This document shows positions 43,457-53,665 of a stretch of 64,000 bases of DNA, piece by piece (within the stretch, counting starts at the first letter, position 1; each line of letters opens with the position of its first letter). The notes under the pieces were generated by a model. It saw only the letters and a program-made list of their open reading frames with translations. It ran no database searches and was not told where the DNA came from. The DNA comes from Candidatus Nanopelagicales bacterium (lineage in GTDB: Bacteria > Actinomycetota > Actinomycetes > S36-B12): contig JAURFD010000004.1 of assembly GCA_030827125.1 (NCBI GenBank), forward strand, positions 124,001 through 188,000, written 5' to 3'. Position numbers and translations under genes: made by a program.

Positions 43457-44892
43457 GGTCTGCCCATCCCCTCTCGTGTCGTGCGCTCCAGGATCGCAGC
43501 ACGCCATCGCTCCTGGCGCTCCTCAACCACCGGATCAGCCGTGGGCTCAACCCTCCCATGGTCCGATCGAGGCGCGGGCGGGATGGCGAGATCGACGACG
43601 TCTCCGGCCAGGCGCGCTGCTCCGACTGCGGTCGCATCGTGGACCATTGAGGGCAACAGGCTCACCTGCAGAGCCGTGCTCACCAACCGCACATATTCGG
43701 GGTCTCGACTTCCACCCCCGAGTGCCGTAACCGGCTGCTGAGGCGCAGCGCCGGAGTCGCATACCGCGGCATAAGCCGCAGAAGCGGCGTACGCCATGCC
43801 CTCAAAGACCGACCGCAGCAGCGCCTGCCGCGTCGTTGTCAGCGAGAGGCCGGACCATGCCGCTCGCAGGTCCGGGTCAATGTACGGAGTGCGCTCCCCA
43901 GCGACGAACGGCCAGAAGAGGGGATCGTCGGGTTGGAGGCCCAGGGCGAGCGCGCTGCGCGCCTCGGTGAGATCTGCGCCAAGCCACGACAGTGCCCGTT
44001 CGAGCGCGAGCCCACCGCTCTGCACTGCTCCAAGCCGGAAGAAACCACTGCCCACCGCCCCCACGCGAGCAAACGTGTGCGTGCGCAATGTGGGATCCGG
44101 GCGGGGCTCGGCGAGAACGCTGGCGATCTGGGAGCCGGTGCCTACCGTGATGGAACCTTCTCCCGACCGCAGCCCGAGACCGTGGACAGCGCATGCCGCA
44201 TCCGCCCCTCCTAGCGCGATCGGTAGGCCCGCGAGCGGTGAGCCTCCCCGATTGACCACTCCAGCGGAGAACGACGAATTCTCGATCGGGGCGAGGAGAT
44301 CCTCGCGCACGTGACAGGCCGCGAGAGCCTGCGCACTCCACCCGCCTTCGACGAGGTCATACAGCAGGGTGCCGCTCGCGTCCGACGGTTCGGTGGCGAC
44401 GTGTCCGGTCCACTGCAGGCGTAGCCAGTCCTTGGGCTGCAGAGCCCACCGCGCACGAGCGAGTACGTCGGGCTCATGTTCGCTGAGCCATCGCAGGGTG
44501 GGCCCGGCAAACCCAGGGAAGGGAGCCGATCCCAGCCGCGCGAGCAACTCATCGTCAAGTTCTCGGCGAAGTGCCTCGGCCTGCACCACGCTACGCGAGT
44601 CGGCCCACAAGATCGCCGGCCGGAGCGGCTCGCCCGACGCATCACACAGGACGACCCCGTGCATCTGACCGCTCAACCCGACGGCGGTCGGCGGCTGAGG
44701 CAAGCCATCGATAACTGCCGCGGCAGCTTCCTCGCAGGCCGCGAGCCACCCTCGCGGATCCGACTCGGCCCAGCCCTGATGTGGGGCGTCAACACGATAG
44801 GGCCGGGTCGCTGACGCAAGGATCTGACCGTCGGCATCGACTCCGACAACCTTCACCGACTGCGTGCCCAGATCGATGCCCAAAACGGCCAT
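43453..44892 (-). CDS. xylB: Xylulokinase (FGGY family)
   Basis: 479-aa sugar kinase. The FGGY N-domain motif MAVLGIDLGTQSVKVVGVD, the SGQMHGVVLCD block and the C-terminal VTALGGGSRDPEYVRLVSTAL are those of xylulokinases. No xylose isomerase (xylA) or transporter lies nearby, so the substrate might be another pentulose. Start at ATG 44892; CAGGAT (44904-44899) ends 6 nt upstream. It is divergent from rbsK with 30 bp between start codons. Confidence 0.88.
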   Translation of the reverse strand: MAVLGIDLGTQSVKVVGVDADGQILASATRPYRVDAPHQGWAESDPRGWLAACEEAAAAVIDGLPQPPTAVGLSGQMHGVVLCDASGEPLRPAILWADSRSVVQAEALRRELDDELLARLGSAPFPGFAGPTLRWLSEHEPDVLARARWALQPKDWLRLQWTGHVATEPSDASGTLLYDLVEGGWSAQALAACHVREDLLAPIENSSFSAGVVNRGGSPLAGLPIALGGADAACAVHGLGLRSGEGSITVGTGSQIASVLAEPRPDPTLRTHTFARVGAVGSGFFRLGAVQSGGLALERALSWLGADLTEARSALALGLQPDDPLFWPFVAGERTPYIDPDLRAAWSGLSLTTTRQALLRSVFEGMAYAASAAYAAVCDSGAAPQQPVTALGGGSRDPEYVRLVSTALQVSLLPSMVHDATAVGAARLAGDVVDLAIPPAPRSDHGRVEPTADPVVEERQERWRAAILERTTREGMGRP

Positions 44893-44922
44893 GGCCCCAT
44901 CCTGCCGCGCTAGCCTCACGGG
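44893..44922. promoter_or_regulatory. Divergent promoter region xylB / rbsK
   Basis: 30 bp separate the two ATG codons. CAGGAT (44904-44899, minus) and TAGCCT (44911-44916, plus) are candidate -10 boxes 6 bp apart, each 6 nt from its start codon. Expression of the two kinases should be mutually exclusive at the single-promoter level. Confidence 0.5.
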
Positions 44923-45846
44923 ATGGGCACGGTGGTCTGTATTGGCAGCCTCAATCTCGATCTCGTGCTGCGCGTCGATCGCATGCCAGCCGTCGGTGAA
45001 ACCGTGACCGGCCATGCCCTGGAGCGCCATCTCGGAGGCAAGGGACTCAATCAGGCCATCGCCGCCGCGCGTTCCGGTGGGCAGGTCGCCCTCATCGGGG
45101 CCGTCGGGGACGATGAGGCGGCGCAGTGGATGAGGCAGGAACTCGCCGCCGATGGCATCGATGACAGCGGGGTGGCCACCGTAGAGGGGTCCAGCGGTAC
45201 CGCCCTCATTGAGGTCGACTCCTCAGGCGACAACCGCATTGTCGTCGTCGGCGGTGCCAACGCATGGCTCACCGCGGAGTACACCGTCGCCGAGGTACGC
45301 CGCTACGCGGGAGCGAGCGTGGCTCTCGCGCCGCTGGAGGTGACCCCCAGCGCCGTGGTCGGCGCCCTCGGTGCCGCGCATGACCTCGGCCTGACCACCA
45401 TCCTCAACACGGCGCCCGTGCCCCCCGAGGGAATACCTGAGCCACTGTTCACCAGCGTGGACATCATGGTGGCCAACGAGCACGAGGCAGCTCTCATCAG
45501 CGGGATGCCGGTCGAGGACGTCGAGGGCGGAGTGTCGGCCGGGCGGGCACTGTGCGAGCGCGGTATCGGCACAGTCGTCGTGACGCTGGGGCCCGCGGGC
45601 TGCATCTGGGTCACGCCCGACTCCTTCGGCCACGTACCCGCCTTCCCCGTCACCCCCATCGACACCGTGGCAGCCGGCGATGCCTTCTGCGGGGTCTTGG
45701 CCGCCTCGCTCGCCGACGGTCGTGACTGGACCGCCTGCCTGCTCCGCGCCAATGCCGCCGGAGCTCTCGCGACGACGGTCGCGGGTGCCGCACCCTCCCT
45801 GCCTACGGGCATAGCCATCGACGAACTCTGCGAGAGGAATCCATGA
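44923..45846 (+). CDS. rbsK: Ribokinase (PfkB family)
   Basis: 307-aa PfkB sugar kinase. N-terminal GSLNLDLVLRVDRMPAVGETV, the GGKGLNQAIAAAR sugar-binding loop (38-50) and the C-terminal catalytic DTVAAGDAFCGVLAA (catalytic Asp in AAGDAF) identify a ribokinase. The last codons overlap rbsD by 4 bp. TAGCCT ends 6 nt before the ATG, with no Shine-Dalgarno. Confidence 0.9.
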   Translation: MGTVVCIGSLNLDLVLRVDRMPAVGETVTGHALERHLGGKGLNQAIAAARSGGQVALIGAVGDDEAAQWMRQELAADGIDDSGVATVEGSSGTALIEVDSSGDNRIVVVGGANAWLTAEYTVAEVRRYAGASVALAPLEVTPSAVVGALGAAHDLGLTTILNTAPVPPEGIPEPLFTSVDIMVANEHEAALISGMPVEDVEGGVSAGRALCERGIGTVVVTLGPAGCIWVTPDSFGHVPAFPVTPIDTVAAGDAFCGVLAASLADGRDWTACLLRANAAGALATTVAGAAPSLPTGIAIDELCERNP

Positions 45847-46220
45847 TCTGGCATCCGCAACTGGCCGACCTCCTTGCGCGCTTCCGGCACGCCAATGCGA
45901 TAGCCATCCTCGATGCGCCGTTCCCGTCGTATCCGGACGTGGAGACTGTTGAGCTCATCGTGACGCGTGGGCTGCCCACCATCCCGCAACTTGTCGACGT
46001 CATCCTCGCCGAGCACGAGGTGAGCAGTGTCGTGATGGCTGACGAGTTCCGCACCCACGTCGACCCAGACATCCAGCAGTCGTACCTGGCACATCTGGGT
46101 GACCTGCCGGTCGACTGGGTGGCGCACACTGAGTTCAAGCGGCTGGTGGGTGAGTGCCTCGGCATTGTGCACACTGGCGATGCCGTGCCCTACAGCAACG
46201 TCATCCTGCGCTGGGGATAG
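45843..46220 (+). CDS. rbsD: RbsD/FucU-family sugar mutarotase
   Basis: 125-aa protein of the RbsD/FucU family, converting between cyclic sugar forms before phosphorylation. WHPQLADLLARFRHANAIAILDAPFPSYP carries the catalytic His and Asp region, and the C-terminal VGECLGIVHTGDAVPYSNVILRWG is diagnostic. It overlaps rbsK by ATGA. The end of the sequence (YSNVILRWG) is closer to FucU-type proteins, so the anomer/sugar specificity is open. Confidence 0.85.
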   Translation: MIWHPQLADLLARFRHANAIAILDAPFPSYPDVETVELIVTRGLPTIPQLVDVILAEHEVSSVVMADEFRTHVDPDIQQSYLAHLGDLPVDWVAHTEFKRLVGECLGIVHTGDAVPYSNVILRWG

Positions 46221-46222
46221 CC

Positions 46223-47386
46223 GTGCCGACCCGCACCCTGGTTCCCCGGATGGAGCCCTACGCCACCTCGATCTTCGGCGAGATGTCCAACCTCGCCCTG
46301 CAACTCGGGGCCATCAACCTCGGACAGGGATTCCCCGATACCGACGGCCCCGAGGAAGTCAAGGAGATCGCCCAGGCCGCCATTCGGGACGGCCGCGGCA
46401 ATCAATACCCGCCGGTCCACGGACTCCCCGACCTTCGTGCCGCGATTGCTGAGCACCAGCAGCGGTTCTACGGCCTCCGCGTCGATCCGGCCACAGAGGT
46501 CGTCGTCACCACCGGTGCCTCCGAGGCCATCCAGTCCAGTCTCTTGGCCTTTGCCGAGACCGGGGACGAGGTGATCGTCTTCGAACCCTGGTTCGATCTC
46601 TACGCGACCGGCATCGCGCTGGCGAACGCCAAGCGTGTCTCCGTGCCACTCCGCCCGCCCAATTTCCGCCCCGATGTCGACGCGCTCCGTGCAGCCATCA
46701 CTCCAGCGACCCGGGTGCTATTGCTCAACACGCCGCACAATCCCACCGGCGTCGTCTTCACCATCGATGAGTTGCAGGCTATCGCCGCGCTCGCCATTGA
46801 GCACGACCTCATCGTCATCTCGGATGAGGCCTACGAACACCTGTGGTTCGACAATCACCAGCACACCCCTATCGCCACCCTGCCCGGCATGGCCGAACGC
46901 ACGGTGACGATCGGCAGCGCTGGAAAGTCGTTCTCCTTCACCGGCTGGAAGGTCGGCTGGGCCACCGGACCGGCTCCCCTGATCCGGGCTGTCCGTGCGG
47001 TCCGCCAACATTTGTCCTACGTCTCCGGGGGACCCTTCCAGTACGCCATCGCCCACGCGCTGCGCATGCCCGACTCGTACTACGACGACTTCCGCGCGCA
47101 ACTTCAGCATCAGCGCGACATCCTCACCGACGGCCTGACCGACCTTGGTTTCACCACCGCCGGATCCGAGGGCACCTACTTCCTCACTACAGATCTGGGA
47201 CCCTTTGCCGACCTCCCGGACGGCCTCGCGGTCGCACGCGAACTGCCGAATCGAGCCAAGGTCGTCGCCATCCCTCTCCAGGTGTTCTGCGATCACGAGG
47301 GAATCGGCGAGCGCGCGCTGCGCTGGGCGTTTTGCAAGCAGCCCGCCGTGCTGCGGGAGGCGATCTCGCGTCTCGACACGGCATAG
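46223..47386 (+). CDS. PLP-dependent aminotransferase class I/II (DapC/kynurenine aminotransferase-like)
   Basis: 387-aa fold-type I aminotransferase. Typical blocks: INLGQGFPDTDGPEEV, NQYPPVHGLPDLRAAIA, LLNTPHNPTGVVF, ISDEAYEHLWFD and the PLP lysine in GSAGKSFSFTGWKVGW (about 233). This subgroup includes N-succinyldiaminopimelate aminotransferase DapC and kynurenine/glutamine aminotransferases. GTG 46223 follows rbsD by 2 bp, so it is part of the rbsKD operon. Confidence 0.87.
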   Translation: MPTRTLVPRMEPYATSIFGEMSNLALQLGAINLGQGFPDTDGPEEVKEIAQAAIRDGRGNQYPPVHGLPDLRAAIAEHQQRFYGLRVDPATEVVVTTGASEAIQSSLLAFAETGDEVIVFEPWFDLYATGIALANAKRVSVPLRPPNFRPDVDALRAAITPATRVLLLNTPHNPTGVVFTIDELQAIAALAIEHDLIVISDEAYEHLWFDNHQHTPIATLPGMAERTVTIGSAGKSFSFTGWKVGWATGPAPLIRAVRAVRQHLSYVSGGPFQYAIAHALRMPDSYYDDFRAQLQHQRDILTDGLTDLGFTTAGSEGTYFLTTDLGPFADLPDGLAVARELPNRAKVVAIPLQVFCDHEGIGERALRWAFCKQPAVLREAISRLDTA

Positions 47387-47400
47387 GACACCATGGAGTC

Positions 47401-47883
47401 ATGCCCCAGATCGAATACGTGACCCTGGCCCACCATGCCGAGGCCATCAACGGCCTGCTCTATCTCCAAGGATCGGGGTGGACCGATCTGGAGCAACCCG
47501 TCGACGCTGACGGCACGCTCGGCATGCTGCACCTTGGTATCGGCGTCAGCATCACCATTGGGTGGAATGAGACGAACCGCTCCTACCCGCTCACGATCAG
47601 TGTCGAGCACGAGGATGGCGAGCAACTCTTCACGGTCGAGGGAACGGTGGAGGCTGGACGCCCGGCTGGAGCGACCCCGGGTGCCGACATGCGCAGTGTT
47701 CTCGCGGTCAGCGGCGAAGTGCAGTTTGGTCGACCCGGCGGCTACGTCGTCCGCGCCTTCATCGGTGACAGCGATGGCGGAAGCGCCCGCAACGTGTCCT
47801 TCCGGGTTCACTACCCGCAGGGCATCGTGCCTGGGCCCCCGGCGGCATCATCGGGCGGCGGCCCCGGCGACTTCTCGCTCTGA
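47401..47883 (+). CDS. DUF6941 family protein
   Basis: 160-aa soluble beta-rich protein. MPQIEYVTLAHHAEAINGLLYLQGSGWTDL and the SITIGWNETNRSYPLTISVEHEDGEQL pattern match DUF6941 as I recall it; the end is Gly/Ser/Pro-rich. Function is unknown. It lies 14 bp after the aminotransferase gene and overlaps the opposing heparinase-like gene by 36 bp. Confidence 0.7.
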   Translation: MPQIEYVTLAHHAEAINGLLYLQGSGWTDLEQPVDADGTLGMLHLGIGVSITIGWNETNRSYPLTISVEHEDGEQLFTVEGTVEAGRPAGATPGADMRSVLAVSGEVQFGRPGGYVVRAFIGDSDGGSARNVSFRVHYPQGIVPGPPAASSGGGPGDFSL

Positions 47884-49545
47884 CGACAGGAGAAGCTGGT
47901 CGGGGACAATTCGCACCTGCCCCGTTTGACGGTCCCAGTCGAGGGATCCGCGCATCTCACTCACCACCCAGAGTGTGTCGATGCGCACCTTGGTCCCCAA
48001 AGTTCCACACTCGATTACGGCGGCGGGGCTCGCCGTACGCCAACTGCCGAAGTGCTCGACCGTTCGGACCGCGCCACGCCCGAGTACACCGGACCAGCAG
48101 GCTCCGTAGAGCAGCAGTCCGGATTCCTCATGGATCGCGGCTGGGTCGGTGCCATTGGTGCGCGGCAGCGGCGTCCACCCTGGTGCCAGGTGCCAGCGTT
48201 GGAACCACTGCTGGTCATACCTGCTGCGACCTGAGTCCTCCATACGCAGGACGCTGAGACCGCTATCGTCCACGGTGAGCGGGATGGTGATACGGCGTTC
48301 CATCCGGACGTCACGTGACTTGGCGGTGACGACGTAGGCGTCCGTGGCATCAACGGTCGACACCAGATTCGCCTTGACGCGGTCCGGCCAACGGAAGCCC
48401 TGCGGTTCGAAGGTCGAGTGGGCCGCAGCAGATTGAGCCCACGTGCGTCGCTGACCCTTGGCCTTGTCATAGAGCCCGCGATCACTGAAGATGGGCACGC
48501 CCTGGGTGAACCAGGTGGGGGCCCCTCGATCCTCGTGCCCGTGGAAACGCGGACGCTCGCCAAACCGCAGTGTGTAGTGAGTTGCCGTGTCGTCCCAGGA
48601 TCCGCGGTTGGCTGCCCAGCCTCGACCCGAGCACAGCAGTCGAGTATCGGAGGATGTAGCGATGGTGTCATCCAATCCCAGATCAGCAGCGGAGACCATC
48701 TGCTCGTTGCCATCGCCGATCGCTTCAAGAACGCCGTCAGGACGCACGAGGCGCCACGTGGCTACCTCGGCGCGCTGGACCGCTTGCCCCATGTCGACAG
48801 GGAAGGGAACCTCGTCGGCAACGCGTGCCAGGGAGCGATTCCAGAGTTTGACGTTGAGGTAGTGGTAAGAGGAGGACTGCTCAACACTCAGCCCGCACGA
48901 GGAGAACACCGCCGACGAGTCCGCTTCGAAGCGCGCGACGGCTGCCTCCCGCCAGGTTGGCCGATCGAAGACGGCGGCCGATTGGACCAGGGCGATGTTC
49001 GACATCGTCCCGTGATTGTGAATCCGGTTCAGTGGGCGACCGCGATAGCGCAGCGGATCCAGTGCTGCGGTGGCCAGTCCCTCCATCACCGGGACCAGCC
49101 GTTGATCACCGGTGATCTCATAGAGGCAGTTGACGACGCCCATGCGCAGACTGACGACCGACTGTGTCCACCCGGTGGCCCGCTGTTCATCCTGACTGGC
49201 CCAGCCCCCCGGATCCGGAATCGCACGGTCGCGCTCCACGAGAAGCTCAATGACATCGACATCCGCGTCGAGCGCTGGAATCAGCCACACCATCGAGTGG
49301 AACCGCGACGTGAAGGTGGCGTCCGCCGGGTCGTCCAGTCGCCAGTCGGACGAGTCACTACCAAGACGAATGTGCCGACCGTCAAAACCCAACACGCCCC
49401 GGCTGAGGTCCGATACGTCGGCACCGAATCGCTGCGCGGAACTCACCTCGTCGGCACACAGCCGCGGCTCCTGCGCCGAGGCGGGCACCGCCACGAGTCC
49501 CGCGGCCAGGCCTGCGACAGCGGCGATGGCAACGGCGCGGATCAT
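47848..49545 (-). CDS. Secreted heparinase II/III-like protein (second of two)
   Basis: 565-aa protein with signal peptide (MIRAVAIAAVAGLAAGLVAVPASA). An (alpha/alpha)-barrel region (about 50-310, with the conserved HNHGTMSNIALVQS) is followed by a beta-rich domain containing RPRFHGHEDRGAPTWF, the HGHxD motif of polysaccharide lyases in the heparinase II/III group. It may degrade or bind an acidic polysaccharide, possibly the cell's own exopolymer. Start at ATG 49545, overlapping its paralogue's stop by 4 bp. Confidence 0.8.
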   Translation of the reverse strand: MIRAVAIAAVAGLAAGLVAVPASAQEPRLCADEVSSAQRFGADVSDLSRGVLGFDGRHIRLGSDSSDWRLDDPADATFTSRFHSMVWLIPALDADVDVIELLVERDRAIPDPGGWASQDEQRATGWTQSVVSLRMGVVNCLYEITGDQRLVPVMEGLATAALDPLRYRGRPLNRIHNHGTMSNIALVQSAAVFDRPTWREAAVARFEADSSAVFSSCGLSVEQSSSYHYLNVKLWNRSLARVADEVPFPVDMGQAVQRAEVATWRLVRPDGVLEAIGDGNEQMVSAADLGLDDTIATSSDTRLLCSGRGWAANRGSWDDTATHYTLRFGERPRFHGHEDRGAPTWFTQGVPIFSDRGLYDKAKGQRRTWAQSAAAHSTFEPQGFRWPDRVKANLVSTVDATDAYVVTAKSRDVRMERRITIPLTVDDSGLSVLRMEDSGRSRYDQQWFQRWHLAPGWTPLPRTNGTDPAAIHEESGLLLYGACWSGVLGRGAVRTVEHFGSWRTASPAAVIECGTLGTKVRIDTLWVVSEMRGSLDWDRQTGQVRIVPDQLLLSSEREVAGAAAR

Positions 49546-51038
49546 AGGGGTGGTGTGACCGTCAGCGTTGTCGAAATGCTCGCCTTCTTGTCCCGCGCGG
49601 ACACCCGGCACTGCAGATCCCAGGCGTCCTCGGAGGTGCGCCACGCGGTAAAGGTCTCCACCGACACTGCCTTCAGCCGTGGGCAGTCAATCGTGAGCGT
49701 CGCTCCACTGGAGTGCTCGGCACCGGTCGCTGTCGGCGTCCAACCGGGAGCCAACTGCCAGTGCTGGATCCACTCCTTGGCTCCGCGACCGCGGTCACGA
49801 ACGACCAGGGTGTCGGCAGAGATCGAGATACGCCGCTGACGCGAGATGCCGTCGGCGCTGTCGGTCAAGGTGAAGCTTGTCCCCTTGCCTCGCTTGCCCT
49901 TCGTCGTCGCCTTGTAGTCGACGTAGCCCACCGGTTCGAACACTGAGTGCGCTGCCATGGACTTCGCGAAGTCGAAGCGCCGGTCACGCTTCTTGTCATA
50001 GAGACCGCGATCGGACAGCACGGGAACGTCGTACGCATACCAGGTAATGCTGCCGTGATCGCGGTGCCCGTGCCGTGCGGTCTCCGGCCCGAAGTGGACG
50101 GTGTAGTGAGTCGACGCGTCCGGTGATCCAGCGGCCCAGCCGGTGTCTGAGCACCACAGGGTGCCGCCGTTGGGTGTCATACCCGGTTCGGGCTGGCCAT
50201 CACCGATCGCCTCGAGGACGCCATCGGGTCGAACCAGGGCACCGAGTGCGAATTCGGGCTCCTCGAGCGAGACGGACAGCACACGCGCGGCGCGGTTCCA
50301 CAGCGAGACGTTGTGCTCTTGGTAGGTGCTGCTCTGCTCCCACATCATTCCGCAGTCGGAGAAGACCTCGGGCAGATCGCGGCTGAAGCGCCCGACGGCG
50401 TAGTCAATCCACTGCTCCATGTCAAACGCCCGGCCGGCCTGGACCAGGGCGATGTTCGACATCGTGCCGTGGTTGTGGACTGGCCCCCGAGGTGGTCCGG
50501 GATAGCGCTCGGGATCCATATTGGCGCCCACGAGTCGTTTGGCGATGGGGATGAGGCGCTTGTCCCGAGTCAGCGTGTAGAGGCAGGTTGCCGTCTCCAG
50601 ACGCGTACGGAATTGCCCCTGGGTCCAGCCATACGGTTTGCGTGCCTTGTTGCTCGTAGCGGACCCCGGATCGGGGAGCGCGGCATCGCGCTCGAGGAAA
50701 ACCTCGATCGCGGTTTTCGGATCGTCCAGAGCCAGCGGAACAAGCCAGTTCAAGGAGTGGAACCACAGGGCCCAGGAAGGGTCCTTGGACTTGGACGCTG
50801 CCCAGCCATCTGGAGTCAACCGAACCTTCACGCCGTCGTAAATCACCACGCGTTGGCTGGCGACCTTGCTGACGTCATAGCCGCGCGCGGAGGCCACGTT
50901 GAACGATGCGTTGCACAGCCCCGGCAGATCAACGCTGTCCGACGGCCTCGCGGCTGCCGGACTGGCCAGCAGACTCCCGGCGAGGGCTGCGGTCGCACCC
51001 ACCACGAGCACGCCACGAAGGAGGCGGGGGGTGCGCAT
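49542..51038 (-). CDS. Secreted heparinase II/III-like protein (first of two)
   Basis: 498-aa paralogue of the following gene. Signal peptide (MRTPRLLRGVLVVGATAALAGSLLASPAAA), helical barrel with HNHGTMSNIALVQAG and CGMMWEQSSTYQEHNVSLWNR, then a beta-rich domain with ETARHGHRDHGSITWYAYDVPV and SDRGLYDKK. The paired HNHGT and HGHRD motifs suggest a polysaccharide lyase of the heparinase II/III type. Start chosen at ATG 51038, where a signal peptide begins; CAGAAT ends 6 nt upstream, a possible leaderless promoter. Confidence 0.8.
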   Translation of the reverse strand: MRTPRLLRGVLVVGATAALAGSLLASPAAARPSDSVDLPGLCNASFNVASARGYDVSKVASQRVVIYDGVKVRLTPDGWAASKSKDPSWALWFHSLNWLVPLALDDPKTAIEVFLERDAALPDPGSATSNKARKPYGWTQGQFRTRLETATCLYTLTRDKRLIPIAKRLVGANMDPERYPGPPRGPVHNHGTMSNIALVQAGRAFDMEQWIDYAVGRFSRDLPEVFSDCGMMWEQSSTYQEHNVSLWNRAARVLSVSLEEPEFALGALVRPDGVLEAIGDGQPEPGMTPNGGTLWCSDTGWAAGSPDASTHYTVHFGPETARHGHRDHGSITWYAYDVPVLSDRGLYDKKRDRRFDFAKSMAAHSVFEPVGYVDYKATTKGKRGKGTSFTLTDSADGISRQRRISISADTLVVRDRGRGAKEWIQHWQLAPGWTPTATGAEHSSGATLTIDCPRLKAVSVETFTAWRTSEDAWDLQCRVSARDKKASISTTLTVTPPL

Positions 51039-51082
51039 CACTCGATTCTGCCTGAGGTCGGTGTCCCGACGCGAACTGAGGG

Positions 51083-53665
51083 TCAGCGCACTGGTTCGAC
51101 CGTGAGGCGCTCCCCATCGGGCACCGTCCCGATGCGCACGGTGTCCCCATCGTGGACCGCACCCGAGAGGATTTCCTTGGCGAGGGGGTCCCCGATGGCC
51201 GTCTGCACGAGGCGGCGTAGCGGGCGCGCCCCATAGGCCGGCTCGTAACCCTTGTTCACGAGCCACTGCAGCGCCTCGTCGGTGATGTCGAGGGTAATGC
51301 GACGGTCGGCAAGGCGACGTTGCAGATGGTCGACCTGGAGTCGAGCGATCCGCTCAAGCTCGGCCTTGTCGAGCGGGTTGAACATCACCATGGCGTCAAG
51401 CCGGTTGAGAAACTCGGGGCGGAAGTGCTGTCGGACAACAGAAAGCACCTGGTCCTTGCGTACGTCGTACGGCTCTGTCAGATCGATGAGGAACTGCGAG
51501 CCCATGTTCGAGGTGAGAATCAAGATCGTGTTGCGGAAGTCCACCGTGCGACCCTGACCATCGGTGAGACGGCCGTCGTCGAGGACCTGCAGCAAGATGT
51601 CGAACACCTCCGGGTTGGCCTTCTCGACCTCGTCGAGCAGCACCACCGAGTAGGGCCGACGACGCACGGCCTCGGTGAGCTGGCCGCCCTCTTCGTAGCC
51701 GACGTAGCCGGGTGGGGCACCGACGAGGCGTGCGACCGAATGCTTCTCGGAGTACTCGCTCATGTCGATGCGGATCATCGCTCGCTCGTCATCGAAGAGG
51801 AACTCCGCGAGGGCCTTCGCCAACTCGGTCTTGCCGACACCGGTGGGACCGAGGAAGAGGAATGATCCGGTGGGTCGGTTGGGATCGGCAATACCCGCCC
51901 GGGCGCGGCGTACCGCGTCACTGACCTCACGCACGGCCTCTGGCTGACCCACGACCCGCTGGTCGAGGTAGTCCTCCATGCGTAGGAGCTTTTCGCTCTC
52001 ACCTTCGAGCAGGCGACCCGCAGGGATGCCCGTCCACGTGGCGACGACCTCGGCGATGTCGTCTGCCGTGACCTCCTCCTGGACCATTGCGGCCTCGCGC
52101 GCATTGGTCTCGGCGGTCACGCGCTGGAGTTCCTCCTCGAACGTCGGAATCTCGCCGTAGAGGAGCTTTGATGCGGTCTCGAAATCGCCGGAGCGCTGCG
52201 CACGCTCAGCGGCGGCGCGCATATCGTCGATGAGGACCTTGAGTTCACCGATGCGGTCAAGGCCCGCCTTCTCCGCGTCCCACTTGGCGCGCAGACCCCG
52301 CAGCTCCTCATCTTTGTCAGCGATCTCCGCCCGAATCCGTTCCAGGCGCTGCTTGGACGCCTCGTCGGTCTCCTTGGCAATGGCCATCTCCTCCATGCGG
52401 AGGCGGTCCACCTGGCGCTGAAGGACGTCGATCTCCACGGGCGAGGAGTCGATCTCCATGCGCAGACGCGCGGCCGCCTCATCCATGAGGTCGATGGCCT
52501 TGTCGGGCAGGAATCGTGCGGTGATGTAGCGGTCCGACAGCGCCGCCGCGGCTACCAGGGCGGAGTCATTGATGGCCACCTTGTGATGCGCCTCGTACTT
52601 CTCCTTGATCCCGCGCAGGATGGAGATGGTGTCCTCCACGCTGGGCTGGCCGACGAAGACCTGCTGGAATCGACGCTCCAGGGCCGGATCCTTCTCGATG
52701 TATTCGCGGTACTCATCGAGGGTGGTGGCCCCGATCATGCGTAGTTCGCCGCGCGCGAGCATCGGCTTGAGCATGTTGCCAGCGTCCATCGCGGAATCGC
52801 CACCGGCACCCGCACCGACAACGGTGTGCAACTCGTCGATGAAGGTGATGATCTGTCCGTCGGACTCCTTGATCTCATCGAGGACGGCCTTCAGCCTCTC
52901 TTCGAATTCACCGCGGTACTTCGCACCGGCGACCATCGCGCCGAGATCGAGAGCGATCAGCGTCTTGCCCTCGAGGGACGTCGGGACGTCACCTTCGACG
53001 ATGCGTCGCGCGAGCCCCTCCACGACAGCGGTCTTGCCGACGCCAGGCTCGCCAATGAGCACGGGGTTGTTCTTGGTGCGACGGGAGAGGACCTGGATCG
53101 TGCGACGAATCTCTTCGTCGCGACCGATGACCGGGTCGATCTTGCCTTCGCGGGCGCGCGCGGTGAGGTCCACGCCGTACTTCTCAAGGGCCTGGAAGGT
53201 GCCCTCCGGGTCGGGACTGGTCACGCGTGCTCCTCCTCGCATCTCCTGCAGGGCCGCCACGAGCGCCTCGGGGGTCGCGCCGGCCTGCGTCAATCGTTCC
53301 CGAACACCCGGCTCGCTGGCCAGGGCAATGAGTAAGTGCTCTGTGCTGACGTAGTCATCCCCGCGCTCCGAGGCAAGTTCCTGCGCCCGATTGAGCACGG
53401 CGTAGGACTGCTGACTGAGTTGAGGGGCGGACACCGACGACCCGCTGGCACTGGGCAGTGCATCCACGGCGGCGCGGACCTCCGCCGTCAGCGCAGACCG
53501 GTCGACACCCACGGAATCGAGCAGCGCCGAGGCGATGCCCTCGCCCTGCTGGAGAAGTGAGTCCAGGATGTGCACGGGCTCGACCTGTGCGTTGCCCTTG
53601 GCCGCAGCAATGCGCACGGCGGCACCGAGTGCGTCCTGCGCCTTGGTGGTGAACTTGATGTCCAT
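51083..53665 (-). CDS. clpB: ClpB disaggregase
   Basis: 860-aa Hsp104/ClpB chaperone. Clp_N repeats at residues 1-140, first AAA+ domain with [13 protein letters not shown] (about 206), coiled-coil M domain (about 405-525, rich in Glu/Arg), second AAA+ domain with [14 protein letters not shown] (about 608) and the substrate pore loop GYVGYEEGG. With DnaK/DnaJ/GrpE it rescues aggregated protein. It is the last gene of the heat-shock operon, 58 bp after hspR. AAGGA lies 6 nt before the ATG at 53665. Confidence 0.97.
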   Translation of the reverse strand: MDIKFTTKAQDALGAAVRIAAAKGNAQVEPVHILDSLLQQGEGIASALLDSVGVDRSALTAEVRAAVDALPSASGSSVSAPQLSQQSYAVLNRAQELASERGDDYVSTEHLLIALASEPGVRERLTQAGATPEALVAALQEMRGGARVTSPDPEGTFQALEKYGVDLTARAREGKIDPVIGRDEEIRRTIQVLSRRTKNNPVLIGEPGVGKTAVVEGLARRIVEGDVPTSLEGKTLIALDLGAMVAGAKYRGEFEERLKAVLDEIKESDGQIITFIDELHTVVGAGAGGDSAMDAGNMLKPMLARGELRMIGATTLDEYREYIEKDPALERRFQQVFVGQPSVEDTISILRGIKEKYEAHHKVAINDSALVAAAALSDRYITARFLPDKAIDLMDEAAARLRMEIDSSPVEIDVLQRQVDRLRMEEMAIAKETDEASKQRLERIRAEIADKDEELRGLRAKWDAEKAGLDRIGELKVLIDDMRAAAERAQRSGDFETASKLLYGEIPTFEEELQRVTAETNAREAAMVQEEVTADDIAEVVATWTGIPAGRLLEGESEKLLRMEDYLDQRVVGQPEAVREVSDAVRRARAGIADPNRPTGSFLFLGPTGVGKTELAKALAEFLFDDERAMIRIDMSEYSEKHSVARLVGAPPGYVGYEEGGQLTEAVRRRPYSVVLLDEVEKANPEVFDILLQVLDDGRLTDGQGRTVDFRNTILILTSNMGSQFLIDLTEPYDVRKDQVLSVVRQHFRPEFLNRLDAMVMFNPLDKAELERIARLQVDHLQRRLADRRITLDITDEALQWLVNKGYEPAYGARPLRRLVQTAIGDPLAKEILSGAVHDGDTVRIGTVPDGERLTVEPVR

